Of a DNA stretch of 5,141 bases, positions 1-5,141 are shown in pieces (the first letter of the stretch is position 1; the number at the start of each line of letters is the position of its first letter). The translations under genes were made by a program, and so were the position numbers. The notes below the pieces were generated by a model. That model saw only the letters and a program-made list of their open reading frames with translations, was not told where the DNA came from and did not search any database. The stretch lies in assembly GCA_039180865.1 (NCBI GenBank), contig JBCDCZ010000311.1, positions 1-5,141 of the forward strand, read 5' to 3'. Source of the stretch: JBCDCU01 sp039180865 (GTDB taxonomy: Bacteria; Pseudomonadota; Alphaproteobacteria; Rhizobiales; JACESI01).

Positions 1-570
1 AACAGTTTCGAGATTGTGATTGAAAACATCAGGGCGCGCCTCAACGACAATCTCGAGCGCGCCCTCCTTCCGCAGAAAATCCGGGGTCAGAACTTCAATG
101 GTTGTGGTCGGCGAACGGGCTCTGATCGCATTGATCACATCAGCAAAGTGCTGAGCTCCACCGTCGTCCAGGTCATCGCGATCAACAGATGTGATGACGA
201 CATGATGCAGACCGAGTTTTTCGACTGCAAGGGCAACGTTCTCTGGCTCGCTGCGATCAAGTGGGAGCGGCAGGCCGGTTGTGACGTTACAAAACGCGCA
301 GGCCCGGGTACAGATCTCGCCCATAATCATCATGGTGGCGTGCTTTTTCTCCCAGCACTCACCGATATTTGGACAACCCGCTTCCTCGCAAACCGTAACC
401 AGATTGTTTTCTTTGACGATTTCGCGTGTTTCGTTGAACGCATGCGATCCCGGCGCTTTCACCCGGATCCAGTCGGGTTTTTTCAGCCGAACACTTTCCG
501 GGCGGTTCGCCTTCTCAGGGTGCCGCGGCTTTTGCGCCAACGGGTTCCGCTTGTCGAGCACGGTTACCAT
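1..570 (-). CDS. lipA: Lipoyl synthase, N-terminal 190 residues (3' end beyond the window)
   Basis: Radical SAM enzyme that inserts two sulfurs into protein-bound octanoyl groups to form the lipoyl cofactor of PDH E2, 2-oxoglutarate dehydrogenase E2 and GcvH. Translating the minus strand from ATG at 570-568 gives 190 uninterrupted residues to the window edge. The auxiliary [4Fe-4S] cluster motif CEEAGCPNIGECW has cysteines 61, 66 and 72. The radical SAM motif CTRACAFC has cysteines 87, 91 and 94. The later motifs TSVDRDDLDDGGA (127-139) and FNHNLETV (183-190) are also LipA hallmarks. The family is usually about 310-325 residues, so roughly 40 percent, including the C-terminal serine of the RSSY motif, is off the left edge. 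The start is supported by AAGGA at 582-578, 7 nt upstream. It lies downstream of lpdA and pdhC but after a 235-nt gap with its own candidate promoter, so it is probably a separate transcription unit serving the same complex. Confidence 0.97.
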   Translation of the reverse strand, partial: MVTVLDKRNPLAQKPRHPEKANRPESVRLKKPDWIRVKAPGSHAFNETREIVKENNLVTVCEEAGCPNIGECWEKKHATMMIMGEICTRACAFCNVTTGLPLPLDRSEPENVALAVEKLGLHHVVITSVDRDDLDDGGAQHFADVINAIRARSPTTTIEVLTPDFLRKEGALEIVVEARPDVFNHNLETV

Positions 571-577
571 GTCATGT

Positions 578-582
578 TCCTT
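578..582 (-). promoter_or_regulatory. Shine-Dalgarno of lipA
   Basis: AAGGA on the minus strand, 7 nt before the ATG at 570-568. It fixes the lipA start. An overlapping out-of-frame ATG (576-574) opens only a three-codon reading that stops at 566-564, so it is not a competing lipA start. Confidence 0.6.
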
Positions 583-696
583 CTGCCAGCTACGGCCTTT
601 GTTTCCGTCGGCCCACTGACCCAGTTAAGCGATCCACGGCCTGTTAAAGAAGCCAGGCTCACCCCGCAGAGTTGATCCACAAAACTTTCGGTTGCG

Positions 697-725
697 TTCA
701 TACTCCTACTTAGGAGATCGGACAA
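697..725 (-). promoter_or_regulatory. Candidate promoter of lipA with a palindromic operator-like spacer
   Basis: On the minus strand a -35-like TTGTCC (725-720, 4 of 6 matches to TTGACA) and a -10-like TATGAA (702-697, 4 of 6 matches to TATAAT) are separated by exactly 17 nt. The spacer contains the perfect inverted repeat CTCCTA-AG-TAGGAG (716-703), which abuts the -10 box. Transcription would start near 690 and give a leader of about 120 nt before lipA. A palindrome in this place is where a repressor, or an activator that distorts the spacer, would bind. The boxes and palindrome are seen; promoter activity and any regulator are inference. Confidence 0.4.
703..716. repeat. Perfect 6-bp inverted repeat with 2-nt centre
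   Basis: CTCCTA (703-708), CT, TAGGAG (711-716) on the plus strand. As RNA a 2-nt loop is too tight for the full stem, so a DNA-binding dimer site is a better reading than a hairpin. It lies between the putative -35 and -10 boxes upstream of lipA. I do not recognise it as the site of a named regulator. Confidence 0.5.
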
Positions 726-779
726 GGAACACAACGAGCGCGTCCCCTCGCCGCACCAAACTGCACCGAAAAGACCTTC

Positions 780-803
780 CAAGCGCCGTTTCCGCCGCGC
801 TTG
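780..803 (-). terminator. GC-rich hairpin after the GlsB-type gene, possible terminator
   Basis: Minus-strand CAAGCGC (803-797) pairs perfectly with GCGCTTG (786-780) around a 10-nt loop. It begins 2 nt after the stop codon at 808-806. The T-rich run TCTTTT (774-769) starts only after five intervening bases, so it is an imperfect intrinsic terminator. It would separate the GlsB-type gene from lipA. Confidence 0.4.
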
Positions 804-805
804 CG

Positions 806-1045
806 TTACTTTGCAACCTTTCGATAAACGAAGATCACGAGAATTGCGCCGATGGTTGCGGTGATCAGCGACGGAACAATGCCCGCCCCCACTTCGAGAC
901 CGAGAAGGTTAAACAGAAATCCGCCTACATAGGCCCCCACAATGCCAAGGCCGATGTTCACAAAGATGGAATGGTTTCCTTTCATGACCCGTTCGGCGAT
1001 CCACCCGGCGACACCGCCAATGATCAGAAACAAAATGAAATTCAT
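806..1045 (-). CDS. GlsB/YeaQ/YmgE-type (transglycosylase-associated) small membrane protein
   Basis: A 79-residue, very hydrophobic inner-membrane protein. Three membrane segments can be drawn at about 2-16, 28-49 and 54-74, with the Gly-rich signatures GGVAGWIAERVMKG (10-23) and IGLGIVGAYVGG (31-42), and a basic end RKVAK. This pattern and length are typical of the transglycosylase-associated / GlsB-YeaQ-YmgE family (Pfam Transgly_assoc). Members are often stress-induced, but their biochemical role is not established; the 'transglycosylase' name does not imply a catalytic domain, and none is visible here. GGAG (1056-1053) sits 7 nt before the ATG at 1045-1043. The gene starts 35 nt after the stop of the exported protein upstream and may be co-transcribed with it. 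Family call is firm, function open. Confidence 0.88.
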   Translation of the reverse strand: MNFILFLIIGGVAGWIAERVMKGNHSIFVNIGLGIVGAYVGGFLFNLLGLEVGAGIVPSLITATIGAILVIFVYRKVAK

Positions 1046-1052
1046 CGCGCAA

Positions 1053-1056
1053 CTCC
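1053..1056 (-). promoter_or_regulatory. Shine-Dalgarno of the GlsB-type gene
   Basis: GGAG on the minus strand with a 7-nt spacer to the ATG at 1045-1043. It supports this start, which also begins the first membrane segment at residue 2. Confidence 0.55.
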
Positions 1057-1080
1057 AGCTTCGTGACAGGCCCTACCGGC

Positions 1081-1524
1081 TCAGCATTGATGGGAATAGG
1101 TGAAGACCAACACGTCGTTCGTCCAGCGGCCGGTCGGCTGACAATTCCGGAACACTTGACGTTGTCCGCTGACCGTCACCTGCAACTGGTCCCCTCTCAC
1201 AGGACCTTCCACGAAATATTCCAAAGGCTGTCCCGGACAGAATTTAGAAAACACCCGGGCCGTGCCTGAATACCAGTTACCACTCTTGCGGCCGTTAAAG
1301 AGTAACGTTCCTGGTCTGACACCTGCATTCCACAGTACTTGTCGCGGTTGTTCGTAGCTGAACCACCGTTGGTTGCCCTGTGCCTGGAGCCGCATCATAG
1401 AACCATTGTGGGTCCAGCAGCTGTCCGCGCGTGCTTCTTGACTGGTTGCCGCCAGGAACGCCCCTGAAAGTGTTGCAACCATTGCCGTGCCGCAGAGCGC
1501 AGCCTTAAGTTTACCGATCATCAT
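1081..1524 (-). CDS. Exported four-cysteine protein of unknown function
   Basis: 147 residues. The N-terminus is a classical Sec signal peptide: positive start with lysines 5 and 7, a hydrophobic core at about 8-27, and an ARA cleavage site that would cut after Ala33, leaving a mature protein of about 114 residues beginning DSCW. The mature part has exactly four cysteines (36, 96, 128 and the C-terminal residue 147), which suggests two disulfides in the periplasm or outside. It is rich in aromatic residues and Gln/Arg, with short strand-like segments such as NGRKSGNWYSGTARVF (77-92), YFVEGPVRGDQ (103-113) and QVTVSGQRQVF (115-125), hinting at a small beta fold. There is no membrane anchor or lipobox. 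I believe similar uncharacterised proteins occur in rhizobia, but cannot name a family. The start may be 1524 or the adjacent ATG at 1521; only a G-run lies upstream (1530-1526), and it sits too close to 1524, favouring 1521. The gene stands between lpdA and the GlsB-type gene. Confidence 0.8.
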   Translation of the reverse strand: MMIGKLKAALCGTAMVATLSGAFLAATSQEARADSCWTHNGSMMRLQAQGNQRWFSYEQPRQVLWNAGVRPGTLLFNGRKSGNWYSGTARVFSKFCPGQPLEYFVEGPVRGDQLQVTVSGQRQVFRNCQPTGRWTNDVLVFTYSHQC

Positions 1525-1604
1525 GCCCCCCGTCTTGATTGTCAGAACAAGCCTAGTCCTTCTAAATAAAGCTCCAATAACAAAGAGCTTAAGTGTGCCT
1601 CACA
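1525..1604. other. Spacer between lpdA and the exported-protein gene
   Basis: 80 nt, clearly more A+T-rich than the flanking genes. It contains the hairpin at 1590-1569 and presumably the promoter of the exported-protein gene. The best boxes I can find on the minus strand are weak (TTGGAG, 16 nt, TAGGCT), so no promoter is called. Confidence 0.45.
1569..1590 (-). terminator. Weak hairpin after lpdA, possible terminator
   Basis: Minus-strand AAGCTC (1590-1585) pairs with GAGCTT (1574-1569) around a 10-nt A+T-rich loop, followed directly by TATTTA. It lies 14 nt after the lpdA stop codon at 1607-1605. The stem is short and the T-run interrupted, so termination would be partial at best. Confidence 0.3.
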
Positions 1605-3044
1605 TCAAGTGTGGATGACGCGTCCGTAAGCGTCAAGGACACTCTCATGCATCATCTCAGAGAGAGTCGGATGCGGGAAGACGGTGTGCATCAGCTCCTC
1701 TTCCGTGGTCTCCAGGTTCATCGCGACCACGTAACCCTGGATGAGCTCGGTCACTTCCGCACCCACCATATGGGCTCCGAGGAGCTGCCCGGTCTTTTCG
1801 TCAAAGATAGTCTTAATCAGTCCGTCCGGTTCACCAAGTGCGATTGCCTTGCCGTTGCCGATGAACGGGAAGCGTCCGACTTTCACCTTATGCCCTGCCT
1901 CTTTGGCTTTTGCTTCGGTGAGACCCACGCTTGCCACCTGGGGATGACAATAGGTGCAACCCGGAATCTTCGCTTTGTCCATAGGATGAGCGTCGAGCCC
2001 TGCGATCTTTTCAACGCAAATGACACCCTCATGTTCGGCTTTGTGCGCAAGCATTGGCGGGCCTGCCACATCGCCGATTGCGTATACGCCGGGCACATCG
2101 GTGCGGCCGTAGCCGTCGATCACAATGCAACCGCGATCTGTCTTAACGCCAAGGGCTTCAAGGCCAAGCCCCTCAATGTTCCCGACAACCCCAACGGCTG
2201 AAATCAGCTTTTCTGCCTTTATCGGCGTCACCTTGCCGTCTTTGGTTTCGACGTGCGCAGTCACTTCGCCCTTGCCCTTTTCGACCTTGGTGACCTTCGC
2301 TTCGGTCAGGATTTTCATCCCCTGCTTTTCAAACTGCTTCTTGGCGATTGCAGAGATCTCGGCATCTTCCACCGGCATCACCTGAGGCATCAATTCCACA
2401 ACAGTGACGTCCGCGCCCATGGTCCGATAAAAGCTCGCAAACTCGATGCCGATTGCGCCCGATCCCATAACAACAAGCGACTTCGGCATGGTCTTTGGCA
2501 CCATCGCCTCAAAGTAAGTCCAGATCAGATCGCCATCCGGTTCAATTCCAGGAAGCGCGCGGGGTCTTGCGCCCGTTGAAATGATGATATGTTTTGCAGT
2601 GTAAGTCCCCTCGCCTTTTGTTCCCTTGGGCGCGGGATGCTGTGGTTCGACAGCTTTTTTCTTTGGTGCTCCAACCTTGATCTCGCCCGGCTTCGTGAGC
2701 GTCGCTTCACCCCAGATCACATCCACCTTGTTCTTCTTCAGCAGAAACCCAACGCCACCGTTAAGCTGCCCTGAAACGCCACGCGACCGTTTTACGACAT
2801 CTTCAATCTTGAAATCGAAGCCGGTCGCGGAGAGACCATAATTTTTTGCGTGAGCCATATAGTGGTAAATCTCGGCGGAACGGAGCAGCGCTTTTGTCGG
2901 GATGCAGCCCCAGTTCAGACAGATCCCGCCCAGATGCTCCCGTTCGACAACGGCAGTCTTCATACCGAGTTGCGCTGACCGGATCGCGGCCACGTAGCCC
3001 CCGGGGCCACCACCGACAATAATAACATCGTAAGACTGAGACAT
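1605..3044 (-). CDS. lpdA: Dihydrolipoamide dehydrogenase (E3 of pyruvate dehydrogenase)
   Basis: FAD-dependent disulfide oxidoreductase of 479 residues, normal for the family, which reoxidises the dihydrolipoyl arm of E2 and passes electrons to NAD+. The FAD-binding Rossmann motif is IIVGGGPGG (8-16), with Glu34 in place to bind the FAD ribose. The redox disulfide is GGICLNWGCIPTK with Cys42 and Cys47. STGARPR (156-162) and the NAD-binding motif GSGAIG (194-199) follow. The C-terminal interface has the catalytic pair His458/Glu463 in HPTLSE. There is no N-terminal lipoyl domain, unlike some alphaproteobacterial and Neisseria E3 proteins. Residues 125-147 form a Lys/Pro-rich insertion typical, to my knowledge, of alphaproteobacterial E3. 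It starts 11 nt after the hydrolase stop codon with a strong Shine-Dalgarno. Position beside pdhC makes it the PDH-dedicated E3, though it may also serve other lipoyl complexes. Confidence 0.97.
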   Translation of the reverse strand: MSQSYDVIIVGGGPGGYVAAIRSAQLGMKTAVVEREHLGGICLNWGCIPTKALLRSAEIYHYMAHAKNYGLSATGFDFKIEDVVKRSRGVSGQLNGGVGFLLKKNKVDVIWGEATLTKPGEIKVGAPKKKAVEPQHPAPKGTKGEGTYTAKHIIISTGARPRALPGIEPDGDLIWTYFEAMVPKTMPKSLVVMGSGAIGIEFASFYRTMGADVTVVELMPQVMPVEDAEISAIAKKQFEKQGMKILTEAKVTKVEKGKGEVTAHVETKDGKVTPIKAEKLISAVGVVGNIEGLGLEALGVKTDRGCIVIDGYGRTDVPGVYAIGDVAGPPMLAHKAEHEGVICVEKIAGLDAHPMDKAKIPGCTYCHPQVASVGLTEAKAKEAGHKVKVGRFPFIGNGKAIALGEPDGLIKTIFDEKTGQLLGAHMVGAEVTELIQGYVVAMNLETTEEELMHTVFPHPTLSEMMHESVLDAYGRVIHT

Positions 3045-3050
3045 AATCTC

Positions 3051-3057
3051 TCCTCCT
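3051..3057 (-). promoter_or_regulatory. Strong Shine-Dalgarno of lpdA overlapping the upstream stop codon
   Basis: AGGAGGA on the minus strand, ending 6 nt before the ATG at 3044-3042. The hydrolase stop TAG occupies 3058-3056, so ribosomes finishing the hydrolase end on the lpdA binding site. This arrangement favours translational coupling or re-initiation and supports one mRNA for both genes. Confidence 0.7.
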
Positions 3058-3691
3058 AAAGTGAGAGTATTTTGGAAACAGGTGTAACGAGTGCTTCGCC
3101 GATCTTGATTGTGGCGTCAGCGCTCAGGTGAATTCCATCGAGTGGGTCGCCGCTCGCGACCGTTGCCGCATCAAAGAAGTGGGCACCTTCTTCCTGGGCT
3201 GCGACCTGATAGAGCGGCGCGAGCCGGTGATGAAGCGCATGGGTCTCGCCGAAGAGCGGTCCATAATAGGAATCGTTCGTTGGAACGATTTTTGGTGGCG
3301 CCACGATCAGTATTTCAGGAAGCGGCATGTCCGGTTCGGTCACATAAGTCTTTGTAAACTGCACGAGCCTTCGCATTCCGCGCGCCACATTCTCTGGATC
3401 CAGCCCGAGATTGGAGTGAAAGTCGTTACTCCCGAGCATCAGAATGAGAAGGTCGAGGGGTGCGTGGGCTTCAAGCAGCGAGGGAAGAATATCGAGGCCA
3501 CGCCGATAATCCCGAAATGGGTTTTCATGGACGCTGGTCCGTGCGTTCAAGCCGTTTTCGATAACCTCGACTTTTCCACCTAGTCGCGCTTCAAGTACCT
3601 TTGGCCAGCGCACATCACGTGGATAGCGCGCACGGGTTCCGGGAATGAGGCCCCATGTGAGGCTGTCGCCGAAGGCAAGAACGGTCTTCAT
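3056..3691 (-). CDS. SGNH/GDSL hydrolase, arylesterase-like
   Basis: 211 residues, a complete small serine hydrolase with all SGNH blocks. Block I is FGDSLTWG with catalytic Ser10. Block II is ENGLNARTS with oxyanion Gly47. Block III is MLGSND with Asn89. Block V is DGIH with Asp185 and His188 completing the triad. Overall pattern (FGDSLTWG, DVRW, ARTS, LDLLILMLGSND, DGIHLS) is that of the bacterial arylesterase/acyltransferase group to which the Mycobacterium smegmatis enzyme MsAcT belongs. There is no signal peptide, since the chain begins MKTVLAFGDS directly with the first strand, so it is cytoplasmic. GAGG at 3702-3699 lies 7 nt before the ATG. It sits between pdhC (38 nt upstream) and lpdA (11 nt downstream) in one operon. 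Its physiological substrate is unknown; a role on acyl esters or thioesters near PDH is only inference. Family call is firm. Confidence 0.93.
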   Translation of the reverse strand: MKTVLAFGDSLTWGLIPGTRARYPRDVRWPKVLEARLGGKVEVIENGLNARTSVHENPFRDYRRGLDILPSLLEAHAPLDLLILMLGSNDFHSNLGLDPENVARGMRRLVQFTKTYVTEPDMPLPEILIVAPPKIVPTNDSYYGPLFGETHALHHRLAPLYQVAAQEEGAHFFDAATVASGDPLDGIHLSADATIKIGEALVTPVSKILSL

Positions 3692-3729
3692 GATGAAGCC
3701 TCACGCAAGGGATGAAGGAACCGTTCTGA

Positions 3730-5061
3730 TCAGACGAGCATGCTCATTGGGTTTTCAAGATAGTCTTTGAACGCAGCCGCAAGCTGAGCTCCGACAGCGC
3801 CATCGATAACGCGGTGGTCAAATGCAAAAGTCGCAGTCATCACCGTCGCAGCAACGAGCTCGCCGTTCTTGACAACCGCGCGCTGATTTCCCGCACCGAT
3901 CGAGACGATAGAGGCATGCGGTGGGTTGATGATCGATGTGAATTCCTTCACGCCGAACATCCCGAGGTTGGAAACCGCCGTGGTACCGCCCTGGTATTCG
4001 GCCGGGGCAAGTTTGCGGGATTTCGCGCGGCTGGCAAGGTCTTTCACCTCATTGGAAATCGCAGACAACGTTTTCATTTCCGCCTGCTGGACGATGGGTG
4101 TGATCAAACCGCCCTCAATCGCGACCGCGACGCCAATATCCGCATGCTTGTGCACAACCATCCCGCCATCCGTCCAGGAGGCATTGGCTTCCGGTACTGC
4201 CTTAAGGCCGAGCGCCAGTGCTTTGATAATAAAATCGTTGACGGACACTTTGAACGCAGGCTTCTCGCCAACCATAGGCGCGCTGCCATTAACCTCTGCG
4301 CGCAGCTTCATCAACCCGTCAAGCTCGCAATCGACTGACAGGAAGTAGCTCGGGATTGTCTGCGACGATTCCGTCAGGCGTTTCGCGATTGTTTTGCGCA
4401 TGTTGTCATGCGGCTTGATCTCATAAGATCCTTCGGCAAAGAGTTTGAGCACGGCATCATCCGACATACCTTGCGGCGCCGCGGCAGGCGCTGCTGCCGG
4501 AGCCGATGCGGGTGCTGCGGCACCCGCTTTGGCACTTCCGCCCTTCACGGCTTCTTCAATATCGCGCTTAACGATCCGGCCATGCGGACCGGTTCCAGCG
4601 ATCTTCGCAAGATCAAGACCTTCGATTTTCGCAAGACGGCGCGCAAGTGGTGATGCGAAAAGCCTGTTGCCACCTGAAATGGGCGCCGGTCCGGCTGAGG
4701 CCTGTGAGGCCGCGGGCGCTGGTGCAGGTGCGCTCGGTGCCGCTTCGGTTACGGCGGCAGCCGGTGCAGCTTGCGGCGCGGCGTCGGATGAACCTGACCC
4801 TATTGCACTTGCATCCTCACCCTCTTCCAGAAGGACCGCGATCTTCGCGTTCACCTTCACATTTTCGGTTCCCGCATCCACGAGAATCTTGCCAATCACG
4901 CCCTCGTCGACAGCTTCGACCTCCATCGTCGCCTTATCGGTTTCAATCTCGGCAAGAACATCACCCGAGGAAACGCTGTCGCCCTCCTTCACCAGCCACT
5001 TCGCAAGATTTCCCTCTTCCATTGTCGGAGACAGGGCTGGCATCAAAATATCGATTGGCAT
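3730..5061 (-). CDS. pdhC: Dihydrolipoamide acetyltransferase (E2 of pyruvate dehydrogenase)
   Basis: Core of the PDH complex, moving the acetyl group from E1 on a lipoyl arm to CoA. The 443-residue chain has the full E2 order. One lipoyl domain covers about 1-80, with the lipoylated lysine Lys43 in EIETDKA. An Ala/Pro-rich flexible linker spans about 87-126. The peripheral-subunit-binding domain is about 133-172 (ASPLARRLA and GTGPHGRIVKRDI). A second Ala/Pro linker is at about 176-197. The catalytic domain starts near 215 (MRKTIAKRL at 221) and ends with DHRVIDGA, giving His416 and Asp420 as catalytic residues. The frame can be extended to a TTG at 5076, but ATG at 5061 is preferred: it has GGGAG 8 nt upstream and begins with the family's usual MPI-x-I-x-MPALSPTM. 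It heads the pdhC-hydrolase-lpdA run. Its lipoyl group would be made by LipA, encoded at the other end of the window. Confidence 0.97.
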   Translation of the reverse strand: MPIDILMPALSPTMEEGNLAKWLVKEGDSVSSGDVLAEIETDKATMEVEAVDEGVIGKILVDAGTENVKVNAKIAVLLEEGEDASAIGSGSSDAAPQAAPAAAVTEAAPSAPAPAPAASQASAGPAPISGGNRLFASPLARRLAKIEGLDLAKIAGTGPHGRIVKRDIEEAVKGGSAKAGAAAPASAPAAAPAAAPQGMSDDAVLKLFAEGSYEIKPHDNMRKTIAKRLTESSQTIPSYFLSVDCELDGLMKLRAEVNGSAPMVGEKPAFKVSVNDFIIKALALGLKAVPEANASWTDGGMVVHKHADIGVAVAIEGGLITPIVQQAEMKTLSAISNEVKDLASRAKSRKLAPAEYQGGTTAVSNLGMFGVKEFTSIINPPHASIVSIGAGNQRAVVKNGELVAATVMTATFAFDHRVIDGAVGAQLAAAFKDYLENPMSMLV

Positions 5062-5141
5062 TGTTTTTACTCCCAATCCCGGCCGTTCAATGTGGCCGTC
5101 GTTAAGCGGATTTTGCCGTCATCGGCGGGTATTCGGTTTGC
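5062..5141. other. Sequence upstream of pdhC, end of preceding gene or spacer, unresolved
   Basis: In alphaproteobacterial operons of this type the gene before pdhC is normally pdhB (E1-beta). The three minus frames entering the window stop at 5121-5119, 5104-5102 (ending ...YPPMTAKSA) and 5069-5067 (ending ...TATLNGRDWE). None matches an E1-beta C-terminus that I recognise, so pdhB may end before the window or a small gene may intervene. A short inverted repeat (CGGCC 5080-5084, GGCCG 5094-5098, 9-nt loop) lies just before the pdhC ribosome binding site. Confidence 0.4.
5070..5074 (-). promoter_or_regulatory. Shine-Dalgarno deciding the pdhC start
   Basis: GGGAG on the minus strand with an 8-nt spacer to the ATG at 5061-5059. 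The alternative in-frame TTG at 5076-5074 overlaps this site and has no ribosome binding site of its own, so the longer 448-residue product is unlikely. Confidence 0.6.

Larger units (their letters stand above)
571..805. other. Intergenic region between the GlsB-type gene and lipA
   Basis: A 235-nt stretch with no convincing gene. In minus-strand order it holds a GC-rich hairpin just after the GlsB-type stop (803-780), a candidate promoter with an internal palindrome (725-697), a leader of about 120 nt, and the lipA ribosome binding site. A 45-codon minus reading (701-564) crosses the leader and overlaps the lipA start by 7 nt, but its start has poor ribosome-binding spacing and its peptide resembles nothing I know. 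No tRNA-like TPsiC motif was seen on either strand. Confidence 0.6.

Noticed and set aside
16..675. 219-codon plus-strand reading opposite lipA
   Set aside because: It is antisense to a clear LipA with both cysteine motifs and shows no family pattern; it is a shadow of codon bias.
692..1066. 124-codon plus-strand reading across the GlsB-type gene
   Set aside because: It covers the antisense of a well-supported membrane protein plus intergenic DNA, and is highly polar without motifs.
1591..1618. Two copies of AAGTGTG near the lpdA stop
   Set aside because: A 7-base direct repeat partly inside codons of lpdA; too short to separate from chance.
1593..2201. 202-codon plus-strand reading opposite lpdA
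   Set aside because: Antisense to the conserved C-terminal half of E3; low complexity of function and no recognisable motif.
3814..4338. 174-codon plus-strand reading opposite pdhC
   Set aside because: Antisense to the catalytic domain of E2, with no ribosome binding site or family resemblance noted.
4495..4800. Repetitive GC-rich Ala/Pro codons that look like a tandem repeat
   Set aside because: These are the flexible interdomain linkers of E2, expected for the family, and not an exact DNA repeat.
4647..5105. 152-codon plus-strand Arg/Pro/Ser-rich reading
   Set aside because: Its composition is the mirror of the Ala/Pro linker and lipoyl domain of E2 on the other strand, not a real protein.
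1..5141. CRISPR array, transposon, phage or toxin-antitoxin system
   Set aside because: No spaced repeats, transposase motifs, terminal inverted repeats or toxin-like pairs were seen; the window is a housekeeping locus.

Overview
The window reads as chromosomal DNA of an alphaproteobacterium, most likely of the Hyphomicrobiales/Rhizobiales side. The evidence is protein character (E2 with Ala/Pro-rich linkers, an E3 with the Lys/Pro-rich insertion familiar from alphaproteobacterial Lpd proteins, an alphaproteobacterial-type LipA N-terminus) and gene order. From memory, rhizobia such as Sinorhizobium have a similar order around pdhC, an arylesterase-like gene, lpdA and lipA. Genus cannot be told from this window. 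All recognised genes lie on the minus strand, so the biological reading direction runs from 5141 to 1.

Layout in transcription order. Positions 5141-5062 are the end of whatever precedes pdhC (probably the E1-beta gene or a spacer after it), unresolved here. Then come pdhC (E2, dihydrolipoamide acetyltransferase, 5061-3730), an SGNH/GDSL hydrolase (3691-3056) and lpdA (E3, dihydrolipoamide dehydrogenase, 3044-1605). These three are tightly spaced (38 and 11 nt gaps), and the hydrolase stop codon lies inside the lpdA Shine-Dalgarno sequence, so they look like one operon. After a possible weak terminator hairpin there is a small exported four-cysteine protein of unknown function (1524-1081) and, 35 nt on, a 79-residue GlsB/YeaQ/YmgE-type membrane protein (1045-806) followed at once by a GC-rich hairpin. 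A 235-nt intergenic stretch holds a candidate promoter with a perfect 6+6 palindrome in its spacer, and then lipA (lipoyl synthase) starts at 570 and runs off the left edge.

Functionally the window is one theme: pyruvate to acetyl-CoA. LipA makes the lipoyl cofactor on the E2 lysine (K43 here), E2 transfers the acetyl group to CoA, and E3 reoxidises the dihydrolipoyl arm with NAD+. The hydrolase is the unexplained guest in the operon, and the two small envelope proteins between lpdA and lipA have no evident link to it. I see no mobile element, CRISPR array, tRNA, rRNA or phage gene. The window is mainly conserved housekeeping DNA; the points worth a second look are the SGNH hydrolase inside the PDH operon, the exported Cys-rich protein and the putative operator upstream of lipA.
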